64,000 bases of DNA from Ancylobacter sp. WKF20 (GTDB lineage: Bacteria; Pseudomonadota; Alphaproteobacteria; Rhizobiales; Xanthobacteraceae): assembly GCF_029760895.1 (NCBI RefSeq), contig NZ_CP121679.1:1116001-1180000 (forward strand). The letters are read 5' to 3'. This document shows positions 26,497 to 33,806 of the stretch, in pieces. Both the position numbers and the translations under genes were made by a program. The notes beneath the pieces were generated by a model, which worked only from the letters and a program-made list of their open reading frames with translations, was not told the origin of the DNA and did not search any database. Position 1 is the first letter of the stretch. Every line of letters begins with the position of its first letter.

Positions 26497-27141
26497 TCAC
26501 ACGCTGATCGAGGCGCTCACGCCAGCAAGGCTGGCGGACACGCCGGCGGAGATGGAAAGCCCCGCGGCGCCGAGCCCGACCGAGAAGGTCGACCGCAGCG
26601 CCGCCACGCCGGTAATGCCCGCCAGCGCGTTGACGCCGATGCCGGCGGAGAGGCCTCCAAGCGACAGGCCGCCACCCAGCGACACCCCGCCACTCAACGA
26701 GAGCCCGCCGCCGCTGAACCCGACGGAGATGCCGGCGCCGCTGACGCTGCCGGTAATGCCCCCGCCGGCAGCGCCGCCCGAGGCCTCCACGAAAAGGAGG
26801 TCATAGGCCACATAGCCCGCCTGGTCCCGCGTGCGGCTGCGCCGGCAACTCACGCAATGAGCCAGCGCCGCCGGGTCCATGGGCAGGGTCAGAAGCGAGG
26901 GGCCGGGGGCGGAGCAGGCCGCCTCCAACGCCCAGCCCTCCGCATCGGCGCTGTCGCTGGCGACATAGGCCCTCACGCGGTACTCGGTCGCGACGCGCCC
27001 GAGATCCTCGGTGACCGGTGCCTCGCCGGCGGCGATGTTGTGAACCGCCACCCGGCGCCCGCGCTCGGGGCCATCTTCCTCCACCCAGAACCGCACCCCG
27101 CGAAACGAGGCGCGCCGCAGGGCTTTCTGCCAGTTGCGCAT
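26497..27141 (-). CDS. DNA circularisation/baseplate protein gpN, N-terminal part with Gly/Ser-rich tail
   Basis: The first 130 residues are the DNA_circ_N domain (ASFRGVRFWVEEDGPERGRR, TEDLGRVATEYRVRAYV, GPSLLTLPMD). The rest is an odd glycine/serine/alanine repeat tract (GGGLSLSGGVSLGGGLSLGG and similar) of about 85 residues with few charges. The C-terminal domain of the usual gpN is supplied by the next gene. The low-complexity tail may be an insertion that separated the two halves. Confidence 0.76.
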   Translation of the reverse strand: MRNWQKALRRASFRGVRFWVEEDGPERGRRVAVHNIAAGEAPVTEDLGRVATEYRVRAYVASDSADAEGWALEAACSAPGPSLLTLPMDPAALAHCVSCRRSRTRDQAGYVAYDLLFVEASGGAAGGGITGSVSGAGISVGFSGGGLSLSGGVSLGGGLSLGGLSAGIGVNALAGITGVAALRSTFSVGLGAAGLSISAGVSASLAGVSASISV

Positions 27142-27150
27142 TCCCGTTCC

Positions 27151-29046
27151 TCAGTTGGCGCCGGGCAGCCCGGCATTCGGCATGGACTGCCCGGTATTGG
27201 CGTTGATCGCCGGGCGGGGCGTGAAGTTCGGCACGTTGATCCGCGCCGACGATATCGCCTGCGCCGCCTGCCGCCCGCCTTCGGCGATTGCATCGCGGAT
27301 GGCGTCGGCTGAGCCCTGAATGGACGTGGGATCGACGATCAGCGGCGGCACGTCGGGCACTTCCAGCACCGGCAGCGTCGTTGCTCCGGGGCCGCCCGGT
27401 AAAGTCGGGACGTCAGCCCCCGCACCTCCAGCGCCCGGAACCGGCGGCGGCGCCGCCCCCGTGGCCGCAGCACGCAGTTCCTCGCTCCACCAATTCATCC
27501 ACGAATGGACATCCTCGAAAGCCGAGACTACGCGGTCGGCCACGCCGCCCTTGTCGAGCGTGATGGCGCCACCGAGATAGCTGCGAGAGATCTCTTTCGG
27601 CGGCGCCGCACTCCCGTCACCGGGAGCCCCCGCGGGTGTGTCGCCGAGCGGGTTCAGGATGAAGCGCACGCCCTTTTCAATCGACGGGATGGCACCCGCG
27701 ATCTCATTCACAATCTTCGCCAGATCCCGGAAGCCAGAGGCGATCAGCGACTGGCTCGAATCGACCCCGAGCAGTTCGCCCACCGACTTCGACAGGCTGG
27801 CCAGCGACTTCTGCGCCTCGTCGATCTCCTTGACGTCGATCATCTCCGGGAACTTGGCGAATTCCTCGCTGATCTCGCGCACCGTGTCGCGCGCGGCGGT
27901 GAGCGACGATTCCAGCGCAGGCATCGAAAGCGTGCCGAGGTCGATGGCGAGTTTCGAGACTTGGTTCTTGAAGAGCTGCCAGCGCGACGACAGGGCGTCG
28001 AGCTTCATCTGGTAGGACTTATCGAGCGAGCCGAACCAGTCCGTGCTCGCGGCGATCTGGAGATTGCGATCCAACTCCTCCAGGCCGTCAACCAGGCGCA
28101 TCACCTCATCAGTCCACTCCATGCCGAAGATGGAGCCGGTGATCCGCGCGCGGCGGAACTTGTCCATCTTGGAGAGCTTCTCGAGGAACTTGCGCAGCGC
28201 CCCCTGCGGGTCGGAACTCAGCTCCTTCTTGAACTGCTTGACGTTGCCGACGACCTCCTGAAGCGCCCCATAACCCTTTTTCCCGAGGTTCTCCGGAGCG
28301 ATGAGCTTGGAGGTGAGCGCACTCATCATGCGCGCACTGGTCTCCGGCGCCATCTTCAGGTTCAGCAGCGTCGAACCATAGGCCGCCGCTTCCTTGGCGT
28401 TGAGGCCGAAATTCTTAAGGCCGGCTCCGGCATTGTCGAGGAACTTGATTATGTCGCTTTCATCACTGATGCCGCTGTCGGCCAGCGAGTTGATCAGGTC
28501 GAAATAGCGCTCCATCTCGGCCATGGGGATGCCGAGGCCGACCTTGAACCCCGCCGCCGCGTTGCCGACCTCCTCCGCCGCCATCCCGAAGGCATCGGCC
28601 GCCTTCGCACCGAGCTTGGCGAATTCACGCCATTCCTCCATCGGCAGTCCTGCCGCCGCCGCCCGCTCATAGGCTGCGAGGATTTCTTCCAGCGGCACCG
28701 CAACCTCGCCGCTGGTCGCAAGCGCCTTGGCTTCCTGGCCGACCTTCTGCATCTGCTCGGCGGTCAGCCCGCCCTTCTTGGCGATCTCGATCAGCGCGTC
28801 CTGATACGAGGTGAGGGTGGTGAGGCCCTCACGCGTGCCGCTCGCCGCCGCCAGCCCGCCGAGAATGGCGCCGCCGCCCATGATCAGCCCGCCGCCGCCC
28901 CGGTTCAGGGCAGCCATCTGGCGCTCCTTCCGGTTCAGTTGATGGAGCAGGCGCTCCTGACGATGGATCCGCTGTTCGATGGCCGCGAAGGCCCGCGCGG
29001 TGCGATCCTCCGCCGTGATCCTGAGTGTAGATTTGACGATGCCCAT
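27151..29046 (-). CDS. Tail tape measure protein
   Basis: This 631-residue tape measure protein sets tail length. It has a charged helical beginning (RAFAAIEQRIHRQERLLHQL), a hydrophobic glycine-rich segment around residues 50-70 (GGGGLIMGGGAILGGLAAA) and the TP901-type core (ALIEIAKKGGLTAEQM, AAAAGLPMEEWREFAKLGA, FKVGLGIPMAEMERYFDLI). The C-terminus is proline- and glycine-rich. It follows the frameshifted chaperone, as in Mu and P2. A tail of moderate length, somewhat under 100 nm, would fit this size (inference). Confidence 0.9.
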   Translation of the reverse strand: MGIVKSTLRITAEDRTARAFAAIEQRIHRQERLLHQLNRKERQMAALNRGGGGLIMGGGAILGGLAAASGTREGLTTLTSYQDALIEIAKKGGLTAEQMQKVGQEAKALATSGEVAVPLEEILAAYERAAAAGLPMEEWREFAKLGAKAADAFGMAAEEVGNAAAGFKVGLGIPMAEMERYFDLINSLADSGISDESDIIKFLDNAGAGLKNFGLNAKEAAAYGSTLLNLKMAPETSARMMSALTSKLIAPENLGKKGYGALQEVVGNVKQFKKELSSDPQGALRKFLEKLSKMDKFRRARITGSIFGMEWTDEVMRLVDGLEELDRNLQIAASTDWFGSLDKSYQMKLDALSSRWQLFKNQVSKLAIDLGTLSMPALESSLTAARDTVREISEEFAKFPEMIDVKEIDEAQKSLASLSKSVGELLGVDSSQSLIASGFRDLAKIVNEIAGAIPSIEKGVRFILNPLGDTPAGAPGDGSAAPPKEISRSYLGGAITLDKGGVADRVVSAFEDVHSWMNWWSEELRAAATGAAPPPVPGAGGAGADVPTLPGGPGATTLPVLEVPDVPPLIVDPTSIQGSADAIRDAIAEGGRQAAQAISSARINVPNFTPRPAINANTGQSMPNAGLPGAN

Positions 29047-29079
29047 CCGTTCCCCCGCTCGCCTGGGTCATCATCCCGG

Positions 29080-29250
29080 CTATGTTCTGGCGCGCCGCGC
29101 TCTCTCGTCCTGATGCCAGCGCACGGCCCGGTCGAACCAGTCCGCGATCTCGCCGAGCGTCAGCCCGTCGATGTAGGCGGGGCTCCAGTGGAGTCGGAAG
29201 ACGAGTTCGGAGACCGCGCGATCGACCGGCGGGCTTTGGAAAAAAAACCG
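29080..29250 (-). CDS. Frameshifted extension of the tail assembly chaperone (P2 gpE-like)
   Basis: In the -1 frame relative to the chaperone, after the T8 run, the sequence reads FFQSPPVDRAVSELVF, then HWSPAYIDGLTLGEIADWF and DRAVRWHQDERARRA before a TAG at 29080. This is the short GpE-type domain (WxP, LTLxEIxxW) with no start codon of its own. It is made only as a fusion to the chaperone through ribosomal frameshifting, as for P2 gpE/E' and lambda gpG/GT. Confidence 0.72.
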   Translation of the reverse strand, partial: RFFFQSPPVDRAVSELVFRLHWSPAYIDGLTLGEIADWFDRAVRWHQDERARRART

Positions 29251-29501
29251 AGGATATGGTCCTCAAGTGCCATCGTGTCGGCAAGGTCGAGCGCCGCCAG
29301 CGCGCCGGGCGCGGGGCTGGTCACCAGCCGGTCGACATAGGCGAAGATGGCCTCGCGATCGCGCAGCAGAATGCCGCGCTGCAGGTCATAGACCGGGCCA
29401 ATTTGGCGATAGTCGGCGAACCGGGGGTCGCGCAGCTCAATGGCCGAAAAGGTCTGCTCCCCGACCGTGTAGCTTTTCGACAGGGTCAGCTTTTCCATCA
29501 T
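29160..29501 (-). CDS. Tail assembly chaperone (Mu gp41-like), zero-frame product
   Basis: This 113-residue chaperone binds the tape measure protein during tail assembly. The core KLTLSKSYTVGEQTFSAIEL is the family start, followed by RDPRFADYRQIGPVYD. The last 25 residues, read past the T8 slippery run, are low-complexity, which indicates that the biologically conserved continuation lies in the -1 frame. ATG codons occur at 29501 and 29498. The gene precedes the tape measure gene directly. Confidence 0.85.
   Translation of the reverse strand: MMEKLTLSKSYTVGEQTFSAIELRDPRFADYRQIGPVYDLQRGILLRDREAIFAYVDRLVTSPAPGALAALDLADTMALEDHILGFFSKARRSIARSPNSSSDSTGAPPTSTG
29240..29247 (-). other. Programmed -1 frameshift site (T8 run)
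   Basis: The minus strand reads GGT TTT TTT TCC in the chaperone frame. Slipping back one base on the run of eight T gives TTC CAA and opens the GpE-like frame to 29080. Position, between chaperone and tape measure genes, is the conserved location of such sites. Confidence 0.72.
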
Positions 29502-29519
29502 GTGTCCTGATGTCGTCGG

Positions 29520-30386
29520 TTACGGTGTGGCCAGTTCGATCTGCGGCACCGGCAGCGGCGCGAGGTCGTAGCGAAAGCCGAGAAAGCGCGGGAAGCGGGG
29601 GCGCCCCTGCGCGCCCACACCCTCGAAGCGGAACGTCACCGTCCGCCCGAGCAGCGGGCCGGTCCACAGCCGGCGGCGGTGCCAATCCGAAAAGCCGCTG
29701 CCGAGACCGAACGTCACGTCGCGCCAGCGGCAGATCAGGGCGCCGAGGCTGCGATGATCCTCGCGCTCCGGCACCACGCCCACCACCACGGCCTCATCAT
29801 CCGCCGCGCCCTTCATCTTGAGCATGAAGCCCTCGCGGGTTGAGGAGCGGCCGGCCTTGTAGATGCCCGTCGGTGCCCGCAGCATCAGCCCTTCCCAGCA
29901 CTCGTCGCCCACCCACTCGGCCCAGAGCTGGCGCACCTGCTGCACCGACGTCGCCCGCACCTGCGGCACCAGCCGCACCAGGCCGGAGGGCTCGGCCGCC
30001 ACCAGCGCCTCGGCCTCGCGCAGCCGCTCGGTGAACGGCGCCGATGGCGAGCGGAAGCAGTCGAACACGTTGAAGGTGAAGTCGGTTTCCAGATCGGCCG
30101 TCGCCACCTTCGCCTGCACCATGTCAAAAGGGTCGCGCAACCCGTTGGTGAAAGTGAGGATTTCCCCATCCAGCCCCGTCGGCACATGCGCCAGCGCGCG
30201 GGCGATGTGCTGGTTGCGCACCGGGTTCAGGTTGCGGGTGCAGATCGTGTCGAGCACGCCCGTCATGCCGCGCACCCCGTCGAGCTTGGGCGAGACGAAG
30301 GCAGGCAGGGCCAGCGCGTCGATATCGGCCTTGCCGGCCTCCATCGGGCGGAAGCTGGCAGGCGACGGGGAGGCGAGGTCGCTCAT
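29520..30386 (-). CDS. ATP-dependent DNA ligase (minimal, phage)
   Basis: This 288-residue ATP-dependent ligase seals nicks through a lysyl-adenylate intermediate. Motif I is KLDGVRG (adenylated Lys34), motif III-like is GLDGEILTF, motif IV is EGLMLR, and motif V is MLKMKG. A C-terminal OB domain with GRTVTFRFEGVG follows. No extra DNA-binding domains are present, as in small phage and periplasmic ligases. The start is ATG 30386. It lies in an accessory island between tail genes rather than with replication genes. Confidence 0.88.
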   Translation of the reverse strand: MSDLASPSPASFRPMEAGKADIDALALPAFVSPKLDGVRGMTGVLDTICTRNLNPVRNQHIARALAHVPTGLDGEILTFTNGLRDPFDMVQAKVATADLETDFTFNVFDCFRSPSAPFTERLREAEALVAAEPSGLVRLVPQVRATSVQQVRQLWAEWVGDECWEGLMLRAPTGIYKAGRSSTREGFMLKMKGAADDEAVVVGVVPEREDHRSLGALICRWRDVTFGLGSGFSDWHRRRLWTGPLLGRTVTFRFEGVGAQGRPRFPRFLGFRYDLAPLPVPQIELATP

Positions 30387-30391
30387 GCCGA

Positions 30392-30556
30392 TCAATCCTC
30401 ATCATCCGCCGGGGGCTGGGGCAAGGGCGATTTCCGCCAGAGTTCCCGCGCCCCCTCAAGTCCGTAGAGGTCGACAGCCAGAAGCAGCAGGTCGATCCAC
30501 GCCACGCATTCCTCGTGCGTGATGTTGACCCGGTTCGTCCGTTTCTTCTTCGCCAT
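30392..30556 (-). CDS. Small protein (54 aa) between ligase and BRO genes
   Basis: ATG 30556 begins MAKKKRTNRVNITHEECVAW, followed by IDLLLLAVDLYGLEGARELW and an acidic end. It is a basic N-terminus plus a helix; no family recognised. It fits tightly between the BRO-type gene (5-bp gap) and the ligase start, so it is probably translated from the same transcript. Confidence 0.6.
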   Translation of the reverse strand: MAKKKRTNRVNITHEECVAWIDLLLLAVDLYGLEGARELWRKSPLPQPPADDED

Positions 30557-30561
30557 GAGCC

Positions 30562-31440
30562 TTACTCCCCCAGCACGACGGCGAGAGGAACAAGCACGCC
30601 CCGCCGCAGCTTGCCGTTAAGCATCAGCGGCTTGGTGGTGCGGTGCGCCCCAGGCAGCAGCCGGAGGCGGTCGTTCCACGCGTAGCAGATCTCCGTCTCC
30701 TCGAAACCCTGCCGCAGGAAGATGTGGTCATCCGCGACGATCAGCGACGGGCCGTCGCGCAGATCAATGAGCATGACGCCATATTCTTCAAGATCGCGGC
30801 GCTTCTTCTTGTCCTCGACGGCGGCCTGCACGAGATCGCCGAGGGAAAGCCCATCGCCCACCCGCAGATCGAGCAGAAACTCCAGCGCGTCCTTCGCCCG
30901 CCATTTTCCGGCGGGAAGGAGCGAATGCCCGCGCGCCGTCGAACTCACCTGCGGCAACGGGCTCTGCTCGATCAGTTCCTGCGCCGCCTTCTTGCCGTAA
31001 GCCTCGTGATAGGCGCGGGAGGCGCTTGCCCATGCCCGTACCTCAGCCGGGTGAATGCCGCCCTTGAAGCGCGGGCGGAGCGGGCGGCGCGGGCGCTCCG
31101 GCAGGGAATAGGTGCCGGTCTTGCGGAGGGCAGGCAGAACCTCTGCCGTCACCCATTTGCGGAAGCGATGCGGAACCGAGCCGGGCGTCACCGCGTCCCG
31201 CGAGCGGAGGACGATGGTGTAGAGGCCAGACTCGGAGACGATTAGCAATTCTTGCTCCCCGCCAAGGGTCGGGGTTGAAGCCCGACCCTTCTCATCTTCG
31301 TCCAGCTTGCGCACGGCATCGGAAACATCCCGGAGGCCAAGCACCCGGCAGATGTCGGCGGCGACGAACCACGGCATCTCCTCCCGCAGTACGGTGCGGA
31401 TGCCATGGCCCTCGAAATCGAAATTCACGATTGCATTCAT
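30562..31440 (-). CDS. BRO-N domain antirepressor-like protein
   Basis: This 292-residue protein has an N-terminal BRO domain: FEGHGIRTVLREEMPWFVAADICRVLG in outline, EDEKGRAS, SESGLYTIVLRS and FRKWVTAEVLPALRKTG. BRO-N proteins bind DNA and in phages often act as antirepressors or phage-host switch factors. The C-terminal half (about 120-292) is not recognised and includes a basic PRRPLRPRF linker. It belongs to the accessory island. Confidence 0.86.
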   Translation of the reverse strand: MNAIVNFDFEGHGIRTVLREEMPWFVAADICRVLGLRDVSDAVRKLDEDEKGRASTPTLGGEQELLIVSESGLYTIVLRSRDAVTPGSVPHRFRKWVTAEVLPALRKTGTYSLPERPRRPLRPRFKGGIHPAEVRAWASASRAYHEAYGKKAAQELIEQSPLPQVSSTARGHSLLPAGKWRAKDALEFLLDLRVGDGLSLGDLVQAAVEDKKKRRDLEEYGVMLIDLRDGPSLIVADDHIFLRQGFEETEICYAWNDRLRLLPGAHRTTKPLMLNGKLRRGVLVPLAVVLGE

Positions 31441-31562
31441 GGTCAGTCTCCATCGGCATCCGGCCGGCCAAGCCTGAGATGCACAGGGTCGCTCTCGCGA
31501 ACACCGGAGCCGATGAAGCTCTGGGTCGCACCTTCCCCTTAGCCTCGGGGAAACTCAAAATG

Positions 31563-31919
31563 TCAGGCGTTCTGCCGCAGATAGGCGGCGATGCGGACGA
31601 TTAGGCCGCCCAGCGCGTCATCATCGAACCGGAAGGGGACATTGCCGGCGTTCAGATCCAGCATGTGCCTTGCATAGGCATCCATGAAGGCGGCGACATC
31701 GGCGTGCGAGCGCACCGGGGCGGCGAGCATCCGGCCCTCGATCTCGTGAGACAGGTCGCAGGCGACACAGCACTGCTCATAGGGAATATCGTAACTATCG
31801 GCCTCGTCGCGTAGCGACTGCCAGAGCCGGGCAAGATCGGCCAGCGGCAGGGGCTCGGCGGAGCCGGGGTCTAGGCGCGACACGGCGGGCCGCGCTAGGG
31901 TGTCAGCAGCTTCAATCAT
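31563..31919 (-). CDS. Hypothetical island protein (118 aa)
   Basis: This is a mostly helical acidic protein with a CCVACDLSHEIEGRML segment (three cysteines and a histidine close together) and VRSHADVAAFMDAYARHMLD. No family recognised. It is divergent from the RHH gene, and the 64 bp between its start and the RHH promoter probably also contain its own promoter. Confidence 0.65.
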   Translation of the reverse strand: MIEAADTLARPAVSRLDPGSAEPLPLADLARLWQSLRDEADSYDIPYEQCCVACDLSHEIEGRMLAAPVRSHADVAAFMDAYARHMLDLNAGNVPFRFDDDALGGLIVRIAAYLRQNA

Positions 31920-31982
31920 CGGCTTATCTCCGATGGTGGGGGTTAGGCCGCGTAGGGTGGTGGAACACTCTTCGCGGCCGTC

Positions 31983-32011
31983 TTGTTTATGGCCTCACGT
32001 TCTCATACAAT
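31983..32011 (+). promoter_or_regulatory. Sigma-70-type promoter for the RHH gene
   Basis: TTGTTT and TACAAT are separated by 17 bp. A transcript would begin near 32018, which rules out the ATG at 31989 as start and supports the GTG at 32046. A perfect TCACAATGTGA palindrome (32027-32037) lies between start point and gene, well placed as an operator. Confidence 0.62.
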
Positions 32012-32045
32012 CCCGCACATCGTCAATCACAATGTGAGAGATCGT

Positions 32046-32204
32046 GTGAAAGCCCCTCGTGTTGCGGCCCTAAGTTTTCGAGTTGATGCGGAGATGAAAG
32101 AGGCGCTCGAACGGGCAGCCACTGACGACAGCCGCTCGGTTTCGTCCCTCATCATCAAAATCCTCACGGACTGGCTCCGCGAGCGCGGCTACCTACCGAA
32201 GTAG
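32046..32204 (+). CDS. Ribbon-helix-helix DNA-binding protein (52 aa)
   Basis: This Arc/CopG-type regulator has beta-strand VAALSFRVDAEM, helix KEALERAATDDSR, and a second helix SVSSLIIKILTDWLRERGY. From GTG 32046 with GAGAG just upstream it is 52 residues, close to Arc. It runs against the surrounding minus-strand operon and has its own promoter, as expected of a lysogenically expressed accessory gene. A palindrome in its leader may be its operator (autoregulation inferred). Confidence 0.78.
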   Translation: MKAPRVAALSFRVDAEMKEALERAATDDSRSVSSLIIKILTDWLRERGYLPK

Positions 32205-32265
32205 TCCCAGACTCGACTCCCGCTCACCTCCTGCTACCGTTTGGTCAACCGGGGGCGGCGCGTCT

Positions 32266-32817
32266 ATGACGGCAAGTCAAGTTTTCTTCTGGTCGTTTCT
32301 GACCATCTGCATCATTGCAGCGGCTAAGTCGTTCATCCGCCGCGCCCAGGAGAACCGGGAGAGGCTCGATCTCGCTCGCGATGATGCAATGCGACGCTGG
32401 GGAATCCAGCGTCAGATGCCTGATACACCCGCCACCAACGCACAAGTGCAGGCCCTCACTCCCTCTCCTTTCGACCCCGCCCGCCCATGGGTTGGCCGTC
32501 AACACCGCCCCACTGACGATCCCGACAGCAGGCCAGACAATGGAAAAACATGGGATGAGGTCTTCAACCGGCCGGTGACAGACCCGCTTCGCTTCGAGAT
32601 TGAGTATCAGGACCGTGACGGCGTTGTAACGACCCGCACCATAAGGCCTTTGAGCATTCATCTCATTCGCTATGAGCCGTGGATTTACATCCATGCCTTC
32701 TGCGAGACCCGCCAGGAGGAGCGCTCATTCCACAGTGAACGAGTGCTTTCGGCCCGTAATCTGAGGACCAACCGTCCGATAAAGGATTTGGGCCAGTTTC
32801 TCCGCCGCACCTACTGA
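32266..32817 (+). CDS. Membrane-anchored WYL-like domain protein
   Basis: This 183-residue protein has a single N-terminal membrane span (residues 5-24, FFWSFLTICIIAAAKSF), a variable middle and a C-terminal domain. That domain reads FEIEYQDRDGVVTTRTIRP, WIYIHAFC and ERSFHSERVLSARNL. The pattern (I.Y.d..G..t.R.i.P, w.y..A.C, R.F..eR) matches WYL domains, ligand-sensing modules known mainly from transcription regulators of phage defence. Membrane attachment instead of an HTH is unusual. It follows the RHH gene by 61 bp on the same strand. Confidence 0.68.
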   Translation: MTASQVFFWSFLTICIIAAAKSFIRRAQENRERLDLARDDAMRRWGIQRQMPDTPATNAQVQALTPSPFDPARPWVGRQHRPTDDPDSRPDNGKTWDEVFNRPVTDPLRFEIEYQDRDGVVTTRTIRPLSIHLIRYEPWIYIHAFCETRQEERSFHSERVLSARNLRTNRPIKDLGQFLRRTY

Positions 32818-33411
32818 TCACTTCCCGGTCTTCAACGCCCATTCGATCTGGTGCGCGACATCCTTCTCGAGGTCGCGCTCCACCACATCGCGCCAGCGCG
32901 CCAGCGTCTCGCCCCGCAGCATCTCGTCGGGGATGCGGACATCGGATTTGACCTTCCGGAACGCATCCTTGCCGTTCGCGGTCTTCTCCCCGGTCCGCTC
33001 GAAGACGTGGCCACCCCATTCCGGCTTATCCACCCGGTGGGGCCACCAGCCGGCGCGCATGAAGGTGCTCGGGAACACCCGCCGCCCGCCCTGCGGCGCC
33101 GCGCTGACGCCCTTGCCGGTCTCTCGCGGACGGAAATACTTCAGCGCGATGAGCCCGCCCTGCGTGACCAGGTCGTAAGACAGGTCCTCCCAACTGGGTT
33201 TGCGGAACCGCACCGCCCGCACCAGCACTTGCCGCCGAAGGCCGGTCTGTCCCGTCAGGCTGCGGATGACCTGCGTCTTCGCCTTGTTGCCGGTGCGCGC
33301 GAGGCCGCGCTGCAGGATCTTGTTCATCTCCTTCTGGCGAAGGTGGCCGAGCTGGTTGGCGAAGCGGCCGAGAACGTTGTCCAGGTTCATCCGGATTTCG
33401 ATATCGGCCAT
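32818..33411 (-). CDS. Minor tail protein Z-like (GPZ) protein
   Basis: This 197-residue protein has IEIRMNLDNVLGRFANQL and a basic helical segment ILQRGLARTGNKAKTQVI, then an LRRQVLVRAVRF stretch. These are features of the minor tail protein Z/tail-completion family that fits the tail to the head. The start is ATG 33411; a GTG at 33420 is possible. It lies next to the tail tube gene. A second protein of the same type is encoded at 44051-44593. Confidence 0.74.
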   Translation of the reverse strand: MADIEIRMNLDNVLGRFANQLGHLRQKEMNKILQRGLARTGNKAKTQVIRSLTGQTGLRRQVLVRAVRFRKPSWEDLSYDLVTQGGLIALKYFRPRETGKGVSAAPQGGRRVFPSTFMRAGWWPHRVDKPEWGGHVFERTGEKTANGKDAFRKVKSDVRIPDEMLRGETLARWRDVVERDLEKDVAHQIEWALKTGK

Positions 33412-33416
33412 GTGGC

Positions 33417-33791
33417 TCACCCACCCAGCCGCTGATAGTCGGACGCGGTGATCGTGGCGCCGGTCACCTCGCCATTGATCCGGTTGACGATCGGATCACC
33501 GGCGAAAAAGGCACGCACGAAGACATGCGTCACGCCGGTGAATTCCTCGGTGATGTACATGTCCTGCCGGGGCGCCTTCATCAGCGCGTCGTGATCGAGC
33601 CCCGAATCCTCGAAGTTGATCTCCGCCGTGCGGGGCTTGGGCGTGCCCACCCGGGCCAGCGAGCCATCCTGGTTGGTGACGGCCTCGATCGACGTGCCGG
33701 CCGTGCTCAGATTGAACGTGCCGCGGAGCGAGATGTTGGTGCCATCGGCGAGGCGGAACTTCATCGTGCCGCCGAAATCATTGTCGGCCAT
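33417..33791 (-). CDS. Tail tube protein (Mu gpM-like)
   Basis: This 124-residue inner tube protein is a beta-rich chain starting MADNDFGGTMKFRLADG. It has TFNLSTAGTSIEAVTNQDGS and PRTAEINFEDSGLDHDALM, as in Mu-type tube proteins. It follows the sheath gene, as expected for a contractile tail. Confidence 0.86.
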   Translation of the reverse strand: MADNDFGGTMKFRLADGTNISLRGTFNLSTAGTSIEAVTNQDGSLARVGTPKPRTAEINFEDSGLDHDALMKAPRQDMYITEEFTGVTHVFVRAFFAGDPIVNRINGEVTGATITASDYQRLGG

Positions 33792-33806
33792 GGTCTCGTC
33801 TCCCGA

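Noticed and set aside
27505..29340. Long plus-strand open frame across the tape measure gene
   Set aside because: It is the high-GC antisense shadow of the tape measure and chaperone genes, without ribosome site or family features.
31989..32045. ATG 31989 as start of the RHH gene
   Set aside because: It lies inside the promoter (TTGTTT-17-TACAAT), so it would precede the transcript start.
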